From positions 5,642,001 through 5,706,000 of the forward strand of contig NZ_CP112880.1 in the NCBI RefSeq assembly GCF_028747205.1: DNA of 64,000 nt, in the 5' to 3' direction. Below the pieces are notes generated by a model. The model was not told where the DNA came from. It saw only the letters and a list, made by a program, of their open reading frames with translations, and made no database searches. The translations under genes and the position numbers were made by a program. Origin of the DNA: Streptomyces sp. CA-278952 (GTDB lineage Bacteria; Actinomycetota; Actinomycetes; Streptomycetales; Streptomycetaceae). Positions 1 to 8,744 of this stretch are shown here, in pieces; the stretch's first letter is position 1, and every line of letters begins with the position of its first letter.

Positions 1-779
1 GCACCAGCGAGTACTGCAACCAGATGGAGATCCACCCGCGCCACCCCTACGCGGGCGACCTGGTCTACACCGCCTTCTCCGGCTCCCACCAGGACGCCAT
101 CAAGAAGGGCTTCGACGCCCTGGAGCGGGACGCCGCCGTCCAGGGGAAGACGGTCGACGACATCGAGTGGGCCGTGCCGTACCTGCCGATCGACCCGAAG
201 GACGTCGGCCGCTCCTACGAGGCCGTCATCCGGGTCAACTCGCAGTCCGGCAAGGGCGGTATCGCCTACGTCCTGAAGAACGACCACAAGCTGGACCTGC
301 CGCGCCGGATGCAGATCGAGTTCTCCCGGATCATTCAGGCCAAGACCGACGCCGAGGGCGGCGAGGTCACCCCGGGCCAGATCTGGACCACCTTCCAGGA
401 CGAGTACCTGCCCAACGCGGAGAACGCTGTGGCTCGATGGGGCCGCGTCCAGCTGCGCTCCGGCCAGACCACCACCGACACCGACGGCCGGGACACCCTG
501 ACCGTCGAGGCCACCGTCGACGGCACGGACACCGTGCTGAGCGGCACGGGCAACGGCCCGATCTCCGCGTTCTTCGAGGCGCTGCAGGCCATCGGCATCG
601 ACGCCCGGCTGCTGGACTACACCGAGCACACGATGAGCGAGGGCGCCAGCGCCCAGGCCGCCTCGTACATCGAGTGCGCGATCGACGGCAAGGTCCTGTG
701 GGGCATCGGCATCGACGCCAACACCACCCGCGCCTCGCTCAAGGCGGTCGTCTCCGCCGTCAACCGCGCGGCCCGCTGA
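1..779 (+). CDS. leuA: 2-isopropylmalate synthase, C-terminal part (5' end outside window)
   Basis: Condenses acetyl-CoA with 2-oxoisovalerate, the first committed step of leucine synthesis in the cytosol. The gene enters from the left edge; codons are in phase from base 3 (TSEYCNQMEIHPRHP...). The remaining 258 residues hold the end of the catalytic region, including the HPRHPYAGDLVYTAFSG stretch typical of LeuA, and the C-terminal regulatory domain that binds leucine in the family (roughly the last 130 residues, ending VNRAAR). The product is recognised with confidence; the true start cannot be seen. A strong hairpin follows 80 bases after the stop, so this is probably the end of the transcript. 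Confidence 0.95.
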   Translation, partial: TSEYCNQMEIHPRHPYAGDLVYTAFSGSHQDAIKKGFDALERDAAVQGKTVDDIEWAVPYLPIDPKDVGRSYEAVIRVNSQSGKGGIAYVLKNDHKLDLPRRMQIEFSRIIQAKTDAEGGEVTPGQIWTTFQDEYLPNAENAVARWGRVQLRSGQTTTDTDGRDTLTVEATVDGTDTVLSGTGNGPISAFFEALQAIGIDARLLDYTEHTMSEGASAQAASYIECAIDGKVLWGIGIDANTTRASLKAVVSAVNRAAR

Positions 780-859
780 CCCGTCCGGCCCCTCCCGGGC
801 CTTCGCGTACCCCTCCCCGTACGGACGTCCGATTCGACCCCGTACGACGGCAATGACGG

Positions 860-890
860 ACCCCGACCACCCGCCCCGGGTGGTCGGGGT
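860..890 (+). terminator. Hairpin terminator after leuA
   Basis: A 13-bp perfect stem (860-872 with 878-890) closes a 5-base loop and lies 80 bases after the leuA stop. There is no strong U-tract, as is common in Streptomyces. Confidence 0.7.
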
Positions 891-1003
891 TCGGCCATAT
901 CCGGGGGTTGTGACGTCCCAGAGGCTGACGCCGCATCGCACGTGTGGCTAACATCACGTCCAACACACGGCAATGTTGCCGGAGCGTTACGGAGGTGTGC
1001 GAC

Positions 1004-1708
1004 GTGCGGTCAGCCAAAGGACAACGCGCTCTGAGGCCGGTCCTCTGCGGCGTTCGCACCATCTGGGACGCCGTCGGCGACGGCGCCTTCTTCTGCCCCG
1101 GCTGCGGCGGAGACCGCAACTACCGCCGGCTCACCGGCCGCCGCCGCCTCACCGTCCTCGGCGTCCCGCTGGTCGGCAGGGGCGAGACCGAGCCCGTCGT
1201 CGAGTGCGCCGCCTGCCTCACCCACTACGCCCCCGAGGCCCTGGACCACCCCACCACGACCCGGTTCTCGGCGATGCTCCGCGAGGCCGTCCACACCGTC
1301 ACCCTGGCCGTCCTCGCCGCCGGGGGCGCCACCTCCCGCACGGTCCTGGACGCCGCCGTCGCCACCGTGCGCGACGCCGGGCTCGACGACTGCACCCAGG
1401 AGCAGCTGTTCACCGTCGCCGAGGTGCTGGCCGCCGACACCGGACGGGGCTCCGGTTCCGATCCGGCCGCCGAGGCCTGCGGCCCGACCCTCGCCATCGA
1501 GCTGCACGAGGTGCTGGCCCCGCTCGCCCCGCACCTGGCCACCGCCGGCCGCGAGTCCGTCCTCCTCCAGGGCGCCAGGATCGCGCTCGCCGACGGGCCC
1601 TACCGCACCGCCGAGCGCCAGGTCCTGACCACGGTCGGCAGCGCCCTCCAGCTCCCCGCCGACGACACCGCCCGCCTGCTGGCGGCAGCCGCCCGTACGC
1701 CCTCGTAG
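1004..1708 (+). CDS. TerB-family (tellurite resistance-like) protein with N-terminal zinc ribbon
   Basis: 234 residues. The N-terminus carries a zinc-ribbon pair (CPGCG near residue 31 and CAAC near residue 68), followed by an all-helical region with the TerB pattern (REAVHTVTLAVLAAGG ... LADGPYRTAERQVLTTVG). TerB-like domains are acidic helical modules linked to stress or metal responses; the exact role is unknown. The GTG start at 1004 is chosen because a GGAGG lies at 991-995, 8 bases upstream; an in-frame ATG at 944 would place that ribosome site inside the gene. Lies alone between leuA and recO. Confidence 0.75.
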   Translation: MRSAKGQRALRPVLCGVRTIWDAVGDGAFFCPGCGGDRNYRRLTGRRRLTVLGVPLVGRGETEPVVECAACLTHYAPEALDHPTTTRFSAMLREAVHTVTLAVLAAGGATSRTVLDAAVATVRDAGLDDCTQEQLFTVAEVLAADTGRGSGSDPAAEACGPTLAIELHEVLAPLAPHLATAGRESVLLQGARIALADGPYRTAERQVLTTVGSALQLPADDTARLLAAAARTPS

Positions 1709-1763
1709 AGCCTCCCGGCCTCCCTCTGCCGCCGGCCCGCCACGGTCCGGACCCCGGGTGGGC

Positions 1764-1775
1764 GACAATGGACCC
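1764..1775 (+). promoter_or_regulatory. -10-like element of a probable leaderless recO transcript
   Basis: GACAAT at 1764-1769 lies 6 bases before the recO ATG, with no ribosome-binding site between. The identical arrangement (GACAAT-GGAGCC-ATG) precedes dusB at 32117. The spacing puts the transcription start at or next to the A of the ATG. Confidence 0.55.
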
Positions 1776-2522
1776 ATGAGCTTGTTCCGGGACGACGGCG
1801 TCGTGCTGCGTACGCAGAAACTGGGCGAGGCCGACCGGATCATCACGATCCTGACCCGCGGCCACGGCCGGGTGCGGGCCGTCGCCCGCGGGGTGCGCCG
1901 CACCAAATCCAAGTTCGGCGCCCGCCTGGAGCCCTTCTCCCACGTCGACGTGCAGTTCTTCGCCCGCGGCAGCGAGCTGGTCGGCCGCGGGCTGCCGCTC
2001 TGCACCCAGAGCGAGACGATCGCCCCCTACGGCGGCGGGATCGTCGCCGACTACGCCCGCTACACGGCGGGCACCGCGATGCTGGAGACCGCCGAGCGGT
2101 TCACCGACCACGAGGGCGAACCGGCCGTCCAGCAGTATCTGCTGCTCGTCGGCGGCCTGCGCACCCTCGCCCGGGGCGAGCACGCCCCCCACCTGATCCT
2201 GGACGCGTTCCTGCTGCGCTCGCTCGCGGTCAACGGGTACGCACCCAGCTTCGAGGACTGCGCCAAGTGCGGAATGCCCGGACCGAACCGGTTCTTCTCC
2301 GTCGCGGCGGGGGGCGTCATATGCGGTGACTGCCGGGTGCCCGGCAGCGTCGTACCCTCGGCACAGGCCCTGGCCCTGCTGAGCGCGCTGCTCAGCGGCG
2401 ACTGGGCGACGGCGGACGCGTGCGAGGCACGTCATGTCAGGGAGGGGAGCGGGCTGGTGTCCGCCTATCTGCACTGGCATCTGGAGCGCGGACTGCGCTC
2501 ACTGCGGTACGTGGAGAAGTGA
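1776..2522 (+). CDS. recO: DNA repair protein RecO
   Basis: RecO anneals single strands and loads RecA in the RecF pathway of recombinational repair. The 248-residue product starts MSLFRDDGVVLRTQKLGEAD, the N-terminal OB-fold typical of RecO, followed by the helical domain and a Cys4 zinc site (CAKCG ... CGDC, about residues 164-186). The ATG at 1776 is preferred over the upstream in-frame GTG (1758) because it matches the family N-terminus and the leaderless promoter just upstream. It precedes uppS, as in many actinobacteria, but a 223-bp gap with an inverted-repeat element separates them. Confidence 0.95.
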   Translation: MSLFRDDGVVLRTQKLGEADRIITILTRGHGRVRAVARGVRRTKSKFGARLEPFSHVDVQFFARGSELVGRGLPLCTQSETIAPYGGGIVADYARYTAGTAMLETAERFTDHEGEPAVQQYLLLVGGLRTLARGEHAPHLILDAFLLRSLAVNGYAPSFEDCAKCGMPGPNRFFSVAAGGVICGDCRVPGSVVPSAQALALLSALLSGDWATADACEARHVREGSGLVSAYLHWHLERGLRSLRYVEK

Positions 2523-2558
2523 CGCGGTGCGTCGGGCAGACGACGCGGTGCGTGGATA

Positions 2559-2718
2559 GGACCCACCGGCAATTGGGGGGTGGGAGAAGGAGCGGGGCTG
2601 GGTGCGTGCAGCTGCAAGGCGGAGGATTGAGGCATGGCGGAGCCATGGTGATTGACGACAACGCGGCAGATGTGCGTGCCCAGCCCCGTGACGCCGCCCC
2701 CCAATTGCCGGTGGGTCC
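2559..2718. repeat. 160-bp element bounded by perfect 22-bp inverted repeats (MITE-like)
   Basis: Bases 2559-2580 (starting GGACCCACCGGC) are the exact reverse complement of 2697-2718. Inside lies a second matching pair of 10 bases (CGGGGCTGGG near 2594 and CCCAGCCCCG near 2680), so the whole element could fold into one long imperfect hairpin. It carries no convincing gene and fills most of the recO-uppS gap. Size and terminal repeats suit a miniature inverted-repeat element, but I see no clear target-site duplication (left flank ...GATA, right flank AAGTG...). Confidence 0.7.
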
Positions 2719-2745
2719 AAGTGACACAGGGAGACTGAGAAGCTC

Positions 2746-3600
2746 ATGGCAGTACGCGGGATCCTCGGCGGCCGTAACCGGCGCACGTACAAGACCCCCG
2801 AGCCGCACCCCACGGGCGCGACGCCTCCGAAGATCCCCGGCGAGCTGGTGCCCCAGCACGTTGCCGTCGTGATGGACGGCAACGGCCGCTGGGCCAAGGA
2901 GCGGGGCCTGCCGCGCACCGAGGGCCACAAGGTCGGTGAGGGCGTCGTCATGGACGTTCTCAAGGGCTGTATCGAGATGGGCGTGAAGAACCTCTCGCTC
3001 TACGCCTTCTCCACGGAGAACTGGAAGCGCTCGCCGGACGAGGTGAAGTTCCTGATGAACTTCAACCGCGACGTGATCCGCCGCCGCCGCGACGAGATGG
3101 ACGAGCTCGGCATCCGCATCCGCTGGGTGGGCCGTATGCCCAAGCTGTGGAAGTCCGTCGTCCAGGAGCTCCAGGTCGCCCAGGAGCAGACCAAGGACAA
3201 CGACAGGATGACGCTGTACTTCTGCGTCAACTACGGCGGCCGCGCCGAGATCGCGGACGCCGCGCAGCGCATCGCCCAGGACGTGGCGGCCGGGAGGCTC
3301 GACCCGTCCAAGGTCAACGAGAAGACGTTCGCGAAGTACACGTACTACCCGGACATGCCGGACGTGGACCTCTTCGTGCGCCCCAGCGGCGAGCAGCGGA
3401 CCTCGAACTACCTGATCTGGCAGAGCGCGTACGCGGAGATGGTCTTCCAGGACGTTCTCTGGCCGGATTTCGACCGTCGGGACCTGTGGCGGGCCTGTCT
3501 GGAGTACGCCCAGCGCGACCGCCGCTTCGGCGGGGCGGAGGCGGTGGAGGCGGCGAAGGCCGCCAAGGCCGCTGAAGCCGCTGAGGCCGCCAAGAAGTGA
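2746..3600 (+). CDS. uppS: Isoprenyl transferase (undecaprenyl diphosphate synthase family)
   Basis: A cis-prenyltransferase that extends farnesyl diphosphate with isopentenyl diphosphate to give the lipid carrier for peptidoglycan and other wall polymers. Signature motifs: [12 protein letters not shown] (catalytic Asp near residue 44), [12 protein letters not shown] (near 90) and [15 protein letters not shown] (near 220). 284 residues. The C-terminus ends in a low-complexity Ala/Glu/Lys tail of about 20 residues, probably a non-catalytic extension. A long hairpin follows, shared with the convergent zur gene. Confidence 0.95.
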   Translation: MAVRGILGGRNRRTYKTPEPHPTGATPPKIPGELVPQHVAVVMDGNGRWAKERGLPRTEGHKVGEGVVMDVLKGCIEMGVKNLSLYAFSTENWKRSPDEVKFLMNFNRDVIRRRRDEMDELGIRIRWVGRMPKLWKSVVQELQVAQEQTKDNDRMTLYFCVNYGGRAEIADAAQRIAQDVAAGRLDPSKVNEKTFAKYTYYPDMPDVDLFVRPSGEQRTSNYLIWQSAYAEMVFQDVLWPDFDRRDLWRACLEYAQRDRRFGGAEAVEAAKAAKAAEAAEAAKK

Positions 3601-3628
3601 CGTGAAAGCGACGCGGAAAGTGACGTGA

Positions 3629-3673
3629 AAGAAGCGGGCCCGGGACGTGTACAACGCTCCGGGCCCGCTTCTT
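3629..3673. terminator. Bidirectional terminator between uppS and zur
   Basis: A perfect 15-bp stem (3629-3643 with 3659-3673) starts AAGAAGCGGGCC and ends in TTCTT, with a 15-base loop, between two convergent genes. The A-rich and T-rich stem ends suit termination in both directions. Confidence 0.85.
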
Positions 3674-3692
3674 CTCGTCCGTGTTGCGCTCG

Positions 3693-4127
3693 TTACGCCT
3701 TGCTCGCGGCGCACTCCGCGCACGTGCCGAACACCTCGACGGTGTGCGCGACGTTCACATAGCCGTGCTGGGCGGCGATCATCTCGGCCCACTGCTCGAC
3801 GGCCGGGCCCTCGACTTCCACCGCCTTGCCGCAGAGCCGGCAGACCAGATGGTGGTGGTGGTCACCGGTCGAGCACCGCCGGTAGACGGACTCGCCCTCG
3901 GCGGTGCGCAGGACGTCGACCTCACCCGCGTCGGCGAGGGACTGCAAGGTCCGGTAGACCGTCGTCAGGCCCACGGAGTCGCCGCGGTGCTTGAGGACGT
4001 CGTGCAGCTCCTGGGCGCTGCGGAACTCGTCGACCTCGTCGAGCGCCGCCGCCACCGCCGCCCGCTGCCGGGTGGACCGGCCGCGTACCGGCGCTGCGTT
4101 CGTGCCACTGATCGGCGCCGTGGCCAC
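3693..4127 (-). CDS. zur: Zinc uptake regulator, Fur family (Zur)
   Basis: Zinc-sensing repressor. The 144-residue product has the Fur winged helix (STRQRAAVAAALDEVDEFRS ... VGLTTVYRTLQSLADAGEVD), the family's HHHHLVCRLCG metal/dimer segment, and a second Cys pair (CAEC) at the C-terminus; the two CxxC pairs form the structural zinc site. The GTG start at 4127 is chosen for its GAGGAGG ribosome site; an upstream ATG at 4235 would add 36 residues unlike the family. It lies 104 bases downstream of znuB on the same strand, the znuACB-zur order known in Streptomyces, so it probably regulates that operon and others. Confidence 0.93.
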   Translation of the reverse strand: MATAPISGTNAAPVRGRSTRQRAAVAAALDEVDEFRSAQELHDVLKHRGDSVGLTTVYRTLQSLADAGEVDVLRTAEGESVYRRCSTGDHHHHLVCRLCGKAVEVEGPAVEQWAEMIAAQHGYVNVAHTVEVFGTCAECAASKA

Positions 4128-4231
4128 AGCTGCCTCCTCGTGTCGCCCGTACATGTGTCGGGCCATTGTGCCAGCCCGGCCGGGCGCCGCCGGCGAACAC
4201 GTACGGTGCGACTCGGTCACCCGCGCCGCGG

Positions 4232-5131
4232 TCACACCCGTACGTCGTCCCTGTCCCGGCGGGCCCCCGGTACCTCAAGGGTGCACTCGGCCCCCTTCGC
4301 CTCGCTCGCCCGGGCCCGGCGTCTCGCGAGCGGAGCGGCGAGCGCGGTCAGCGCCACGAACACCGCGATGGCCAGCAGCACGATCGTCGCGCCCGGCGGA
4401 ACGTCCTGGTAGTACGAGGTCACGGTGCCGGTGAGGGTCACGGTCGTGCCGATCACCACGGCCAGCACGAACGTGACCTTGAAGGACTTGGTGATCTGCT
4501 GCGCCGCCGCCACGGGCACCACCATCAGCGCGCTGACCAGCAGCAGGCCGACGACCCGCATCGCGACGGTCACGGTCACGGCGGCGGTCACCGCGATCAG
4601 CAGGTTCAGCACCCGCACCGGCAGCCCGGACACCCGGGCGAACTCCTCGTCCTGGCTGACGGCGAACAGCTGCCGCCGCAGCCCCACCGTGACCAGCACC
4701 ACGAAGGCGGCCAGTACGCAGATCGCGATGACGTCCGACTCGGAGACCGTGGCCAGTGAGCCGAAGAGGTACGAGGTCAGGTTGGCGTTGGAACCCGTGT
4801 CGGACAGGTTGATCAGCATGACGCCGCCCGCCATGCCGCCGTAGAACAGCATCGCCAGGGCGAGGTCGCCGCGCGTGTGTCCGTACCAGCGGATCAGCTC
4901 CATCACGACCGCGCCGGCCACCGCTACGGCGGTGGCCATCCAGACCGGGCTGGTGGAGAGCAGGAAGCCGAGGCCGACGCCGGTCATCGCGATGTGCCCG
5001 ATGCCGTCGCCCATCAGGGCCTGTCGGCGCTGCACCAGGTAGATGCCGATGGCGGGCGCGGTGATGCCGACCAGGACGGCCGCGAGAAGCGCCCGCTGCA
5101 TGAAGGGAGGATTCAGGAATTCCAGCATCAT
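4232..5131 (-). CDS. znuB: Zinc ABC transporter permease ZnuB
   Basis: Membrane subunit of the high-affinity zinc importer (ABC-3 family). 299 residues with about eight hydrophobic segments, from PPFMQRALLAAVLVGITAPA to GATIVLLAIAVFVALTALA, and the family signature around LVQRRQALMGDGIGHIAMTG. Its start codon shares one base with the znuC stop (TGATG), implying translational coupling. The C-terminal 30 residues are charged and cytoplasmic. Confidence 0.93.
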   Translation of the reverse strand: MMLEFLNPPFMQRALLAAVLVGITAPAIGIYLVQRRQALMGDGIGHIAMTGVGLGFLLSTSPVWMATAVAVAGAVVMELIRWYGHTRGDLALAMLFYGGMAGGVMLINLSDTGSNANLTSYLFGSLATVSESDVIAICVLAAFVVLVTVGLRRQLFAVSQDEEFARVSGLPVRVLNLLIAVTAAVTVTVAMRVVGLLLVSALMVVPVAAAQQITKSFKVTFVLAVVIGTTVTLTGTVTSYYQDVPPGATIVLLAIAVFVALTALAAPLARRRARASEAKGAECTLEVPGARRDRDDVRV

Positions 5132-5934
5132 CAGGTCAGCAGTCCCGTCCGGACGGGCTCGGCGGCCGCGTGGGGGTGTACGTGGTCGTGGCCGGGCAGC
5201 GCGTGCTGGCCGAGCGCCTCGGGCGGCGGCCCGTCGTGGGTCACGCAGCCGTCGCGCAGGACGACGGCCCGGTCGATCAGGGGCTCCAGCGGGCCCAGCT
5301 CGTGCAGCACGAGCAGCACGGAGGTGCCCAGCGCCACCTGCTTGCGCAGGGTCGAGGCGAGGATCTCCTGGCTGGCCAGGTCGACCCCGGCCATCGGCTC
5401 GTCCATGATCAGCAGCTCCGGCTCGGCGGCCAGGGCGCGGGCGATCAGGACCCGCTGGTGCTGGCCCCCGGACAGCGCGCTCACGGAGTCCTTGGCGCGG
5501 TCGGCGAGGCCCACCAGCGCGATGGCCCGGTCCACGGCCGCCCGGTCGGCCTTCCCGGGCCACCGAAGCCCCGTACGGGACAGCCGGCCGGAGGCGACGA
5601 CCTCGCGGATCGTGGCGGGCACGCCGCCCGCGGCCGTGGTGCGCTGCGGGACGTAGCCGATCCGGCCCCACCGGCGGAAACGGCGCAGCTCGGTGCCGAA
5701 CAGCTCGACGGTGCCGCCGGTCAGCGGGACCTGCCCGATGACGGACCGTACGGCGGTGGACTTGCCGGAACCGTTGGCGCCCAGCAGCGCGACGACCTCG
5801 CCGCGGTGCACGGTCAGGTCCACCCCGCGCAGCACGGGGCGTGCGCCGAGGGTGGCCGAGGCGCCGCGCAGGGCGATGACGGGCTCGTGGGCGGTGGCCA
5901 CGGGCTCGTGGGTGGTGCTCTCACGCTCCGGCAT
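5131..5934 (-). CDS. znuC: Zinc ABC transporter ATP-binding protein ZnuC
   Basis: ATPase of the zinc importer. 267 residues: Walker A GANGSGKST at 52-60, ABC signature LSGGQHQRV near 155, Walker B LLIMDEP just after, and a switch His in LLVLHELG. The C-terminus is His-rich (HALPGHDHVHPHAAAE), as in several zinc transporters. GGAGG precedes the ATG by 5 bases. It sits between znuA and znuB; a tandem repeat fills the gap to znuA. Confidence 0.93.
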   Translation of the reverse strand: MPERESTTHEPVATAHEPVIALRGASATLGARPVLRGVDLTVHRGEVVALLGANGSGKSTAVRSVIGQVPLTGGTVELFGTELRRFRRWGRIGYVPQRTTAAGGVPATIREVVASGRLSRTGLRWPGKADRAAVDRAIALVGLADRAKDSVSALSGGQHQRVLIARALAAEPELLIMDEPMAGVDLASQEILASTLRKQVALGTSVLLVLHELGPLEPLIDRAVVLRDGCVTHDGPPPEALGQHALPGHDHVHPHAAAEPVRTGLLT

Positions 5935-5950
5935 GAGCGCCTCCGATCCG

Positions 5951-6040
5951 GGGGTGGTGCGGGTCCGCGGGGTGGTGCGGGTTCACGGGGTGGTGCGGGT
6001 TCACGGGGTGGTGCGGGTTGACCGGGTGATGCGGGTCACT
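5951..6040. repeat. Five 18-bp tandem repeats between znuA and znuC
   Basis: Units at 5951-5968, 5969-5986, 5987-6004, 6005-6022 and 6023-6040 follow the pattern GGGGTGGTGCGGGTTCAC; the two central units are identical and the last overlaps the znuA stop codon. Read on the minus strand in one open frame each unit encodes a hexapeptide of the type V/A-N/D-P-H-H-P. The run stays open in that frame up to the start of znuC. Confidence 0.85.
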
Positions 6041-7073
6041 TCGCGCCGAGTGCCTTCTGCAGCGCGGCGAGGTTGGACTCCATGACCTCGATGTAGTCAG
6101 CGCCCTGGGACTTGTCCGTGATTCCCTCCAGCGGATCCAGGACGCCGGTCTTGAGGCCGGTGTCCTTCGCGAGGGTCTTGGCGGTCCTGTCGCTGGCGAG
6201 CGTCTCGAAGAAGACCGTGGTGGCCTTGTCCTTCTCCGCGATGGTGTGGATCTCCTGGATCCGGGCGGGGCTCGGCTCGGCCTCGGGGTCGATGCCCGCG
6301 ATGCCCTGCTGGGTGAGCCCGTAGCGCTCGGCGAGGTAGCCGAAGGCGGAGTGGGTGGTGATGAACGTCTTGGTGGAGGTGTTCTTCAGCCCGGTCTCGT
6401 ACGCCGTGTTCAGCTCGCCCAGCTCGGCGACGAGGGCGTCGGTGTTCTTCTTGTAGTCGGCGGCGTGGTCGGGGTCGGCCTTCTCCAGCGACTTGCCGAC
6501 GCCCTTGGCGACCTCGGCGTACTTCACCGGGTCCAGCCAGATGTGCGGGTCGGCGCCGCCCTCCTCGCCGTGGTTGTGGCCGTCGCCCTCGGAGTGCTCA
6601 GCATGCTCCTCGGGGGCCTCTTCCTCGTGGCCGTGCCCTTCTTCGCCCTCGTGTTCGCCTTCGTGGCCGTGGTCGTGGCCGCTGACCTCGGAGCCGTGGT
6701 TCTCCAGGGTGGTGAGGGTCGCGGCGTCGACGGTGTTCTTCACACCGGACTGCTTGATCGCGTCGTCCACGGCCGGCTGGATGCCCTTGAGGTACAGCAC
6801 GTAGTCGGACTCGCTGATGGAGCCGATCTGGCGGGGGGTGAGCTCCAGGTCGTGCGGCTCGACGCCCGGCTTGGTGAGGCTGGTGACCGCGACGTGCTCG
6901 CCGCCGATCTTCTCGGCCAGGAACTGCATCGGGTAGAACGACGCCGTCACCTTCAGCTTGTCGCCGTTGCCCCCGTCCGCTGCGTCGGAGGTGGAGCAGG
7001 CCGAGAGAGCGGTCAGGCCGAGGGCGACTGCTCCGGCGACGGCGGTGGTGGGTATGAGGCGGCGTACGTTCAT
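6036..7073 (-). CDS. znuA: Zinc ABC transporter substrate-binding lipoprotein ZnuA
   Basis: Extracytoplasmic zinc-binding protein (cluster A-I family). The N-terminus is a lipoprotein signal peptide (MNVRRLIPTTAVAGAVALG ... LTALSAC), with Cys as the lipid site. Metal ligands fall in GVEPHDLELTP, ADPHIWLDPVKY and ITTHSAFGYLAERYG. Between the first two lies a long His/Glu/Gly-rich loop (HDHGHEGEHEGEEGHGHEE ...) of roughly 55 residues, typical of zinc-specific members. I use the ATG at 7073, which fits the signal peptide; ATGs at 7082 and 7088 are also possible and none has a clear ribosome site. Zur-box-like sequences overlap the start. Confidence 0.92.
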   Translation of the reverse strand: MNVRRLIPTTAVAGAVALGLTALSACSTSDAADGGNGDKLKVTASFYPMQFLAEKIGGEHVAVTSLTKPGVEPHDLELTPRQIGSISESDYVLYLKGIQPAVDDAIKQSGVKNTVDAATLTTLENHGSEVSGHDHGHEGEHEGEEGHGHEEEAPEEHAEHSEGDGHNHGEEGGADPHIWLDPVKYAEVAKGVGKSLEKADPDHAADYKKNTDALVAELGELNTAYETGLKNTSTKTFITTHSAFGYLAERYGLTQQGIAGIDPEAEPSPARIQEIHTIAEKDKATTVFFETLASDRTAKTLAKDTGLKTGVLDPLEGITDKSQGADYIEVMESNLAALQKALGAK

Positions 7074-7087
7074 GACAGTCATTTTCA
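7073..7087. promoter_or_regulatory. Zur-box-like palindrome at the znuA start
   Basis: TGACAGTCATTTTCA forms a 7-1-7 imperfect palindrome (half-sites TGACAGT and TGAAAAT), the layout of Streptomyces Zur boxes. It overlaps the znuA start region, where bound Zur would block transcription when zinc is sufficient. Confidence 0.7.
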
Positions 7088-7094
7088 ACTAAAG

Positions 7095-7109
7095 TGGAAA
7101 CGATTGTCA
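7095..7109. promoter_or_regulatory. Second Zur-box-like palindrome, znuA-glyS intergenic
   Basis: TGGAAACGATTGTCA, again 7-1-7 (half-sites TGGAAAC and TGACAAT), starts 22 bases from the start of the first box, about two helical turns, suggesting cooperative binding of two Zur dimers on the znuA promoter. Confidence 0.65.
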
Positions 7110-7261
7110 ACAAGGCTGATGAGATGCCCGGAAGGTCACATAGGAGCACCGCGAAGATCACCGGGAACATCCTTCACGTCCCACCGATTTGATCCCAGGG
7201 GTGCGCCCGCCGGTAATCTGAAGCATTCGCCGTTCGTCACCGTCGTAATGAAGAGAGCACC

Positions 7262-8644
7262 GTGGCCGCCGACAAGATCGACACCATCGTCAGCCTGAGC
7301 AAGCGCCGTGGCTTCGTCTACCCCTGCAGTGAGATCTACGGTGGCCAGAAGGCCGCCTGGGACTACGGACCGCTGGGCGTCGAGATGAAGGAGAACCTGA
7401 AGCGCCAGTGGTGGCGCTACATGGTCACCGCGCGCGAGGACGTGGTCGGTATCGACTCGTCGGTCATCCTGGCCCCGGACGTCTGGGTCGCCTCGGGCCA
7501 CGTCGCCACCTTCTCGGACCCGCTCACCGAGTGCACCTCCTGTCACAAGCGCTACCGCGCCGACCACCTGGAGGAGGCGTACGAGGAGAAGCACGGCAAG
7601 CCGCCGGTCAACGGCCTCGCCGACCTCAACTGCCCCAACTGCGGCAACAAGGGCACCTTCACCGAGCCCAAGCAGTTCTCGGGTCTGCTCTCCACCCACC
7701 TCGGCCCGACCCAGGACTCCGGCTCGGTCGCCTACCTGCGCCCCGAGACCGCCCAGGGCATCTTCACCAACTTCGGCCAGGTGCTCCAGACCTCGCGCAA
7801 GAAGCCGCCGTTCGGCATCGCGCAGATGGGCAAGTCCTTCCGGAACGAGATCACTCCGGGCAACTTCATCTTCCGGACCCGTGAGTTCGAGCAGATGGAG
7901 ATGGAGTTCTTCGTCAAGCCGGGCGAGGACGAGGAGTGGCAGCAGTACTGGATGGACCAGCGCTGGAACTGGTACACGGACCTCGGCATGCGCGAGGAGA
8001 ACATGCGCTGGTTCGAGCACCCGAAGGAGAAGCTCTCCCACTACTCCAAGCGCACCGCCGACATCGAGTACCGCTTCCGCTTCGGCGGCAGCGAGTGGGG
8101 CGAGCTGGAGGGCGTGGCCAACCGCACCGACTACGACCTCAAGGCGCACTCCGAGGCGTCGGGCACCGACCTCCAGTTCTACGACCAGGAGGCCAACGAG
8201 CGCTGGACGCCGTACGTCATCGAGCCCGCGGCCGGTGTCGGCCGCGCGATGCTGGCGTTCCTCCTGGACGCCTATGTCGAGGACGAGGCCCCCAACGCCA
8301 AGGGCGTCATGGAGAAGCGCACCGTCATGCGCCTCGACCACCGCCTGGCCCCGGTCAAGGTCGCGGTCCTGCCGCTCTCCCGCAACCCGCAGCTCTCGCC
8401 GAAGGCCAAGGGCCTGGCGGCCGACCTGCGCAAGAACTGGAACATCGAGTTCGACGACGCCGGCGCCATCGGCCGCCGCTACCGCCGTCAGGACGAGATC
8501 GGCACCCCGTTCTGCGTCACCGTCGACTTCGACACCCTCGACGACAACGCGGTGACCGTGCGCGAGCGCGACACCATGAAGCAGGAGCGCGTCTCCCTGG
8601 ACCAGATCCAGGCGTACCTCGGCGCCCGTCTGATCGGCTGCTGA
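7262..8644 (+). CDS. glyS: Glycyl-tRNA synthetase (class II, homodimeric type)
   Basis: Charges tRNA-Gly. 460 residues, the usual length for the bacterial alpha2 form. It shows the N-terminal [18 protein letters not shown], zinc-knuckle Cys pairs ([16 protein letters not shown]), class II motif 2 around [20 protein letters not shown] and motif 3 [13 protein letters not shown], followed by the C-terminal anticodon-binding domain. GTG start; the Shine-Dalgarno is weak (AAGAGAG). It is divergent from znuA with 188 bp between them. Confidence 0.97.
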   Translation: MAADKIDTIVSLSKRRGFVYPCSEIYGGQKAAWDYGPLGVEMKENLKRQWWRYMVTAREDVVGIDSSVILAPDVWVASGHVATFSDPLTECTSCHKRYRADHLEEAYEEKHGKPPVNGLADLNCPNCGNKGTFTEPKQFSGLLSTHLGPTQDSGSVAYLRPETAQGIFTNFGQVLQTSRKKPPFGIAQMGKSFRNEITPGNFIFRTREFEQMEMEFFVKPGEDEEWQQYWMDQRWNWYTDLGMREENMRWFEHPKEKLSHYSKRTADIEYRFRFGGSEWGELEGVANRTDYDLKAHSEASGTDLQFYDQEANERWTPYVIEPAAGVGRAMLAFLLDAYVEDEAPNAKGVMEKRTVMRLDHRLAPVKVAVLPLSRNPQLSPKAKGLAADLRKNWNIEFDDAGAIGRRYRRQDEIGTPFCVTVDFDTLDDNAVTVRERDTMKQERVSLDQIQAYLGARLIGC

Positions 8645-8744
8645 CACCCGCACATGTGCGTGAGACCCTCGGTTCCGGGTACGGGACCGGGGGTTTCGTC
8701 GTACGGTCCACCGGAGCCCCCGCCGCCGTTCCGGGAGGTACGCG

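Noticed and set aside
2420..2872. ORF through the 160-bp inverted-repeat element (MVIDDNAADVRAQPRDAAPQ)
   Set aside because: Overlaps recO and uppS and runs through both repeat arms; no sign of selection as protein.
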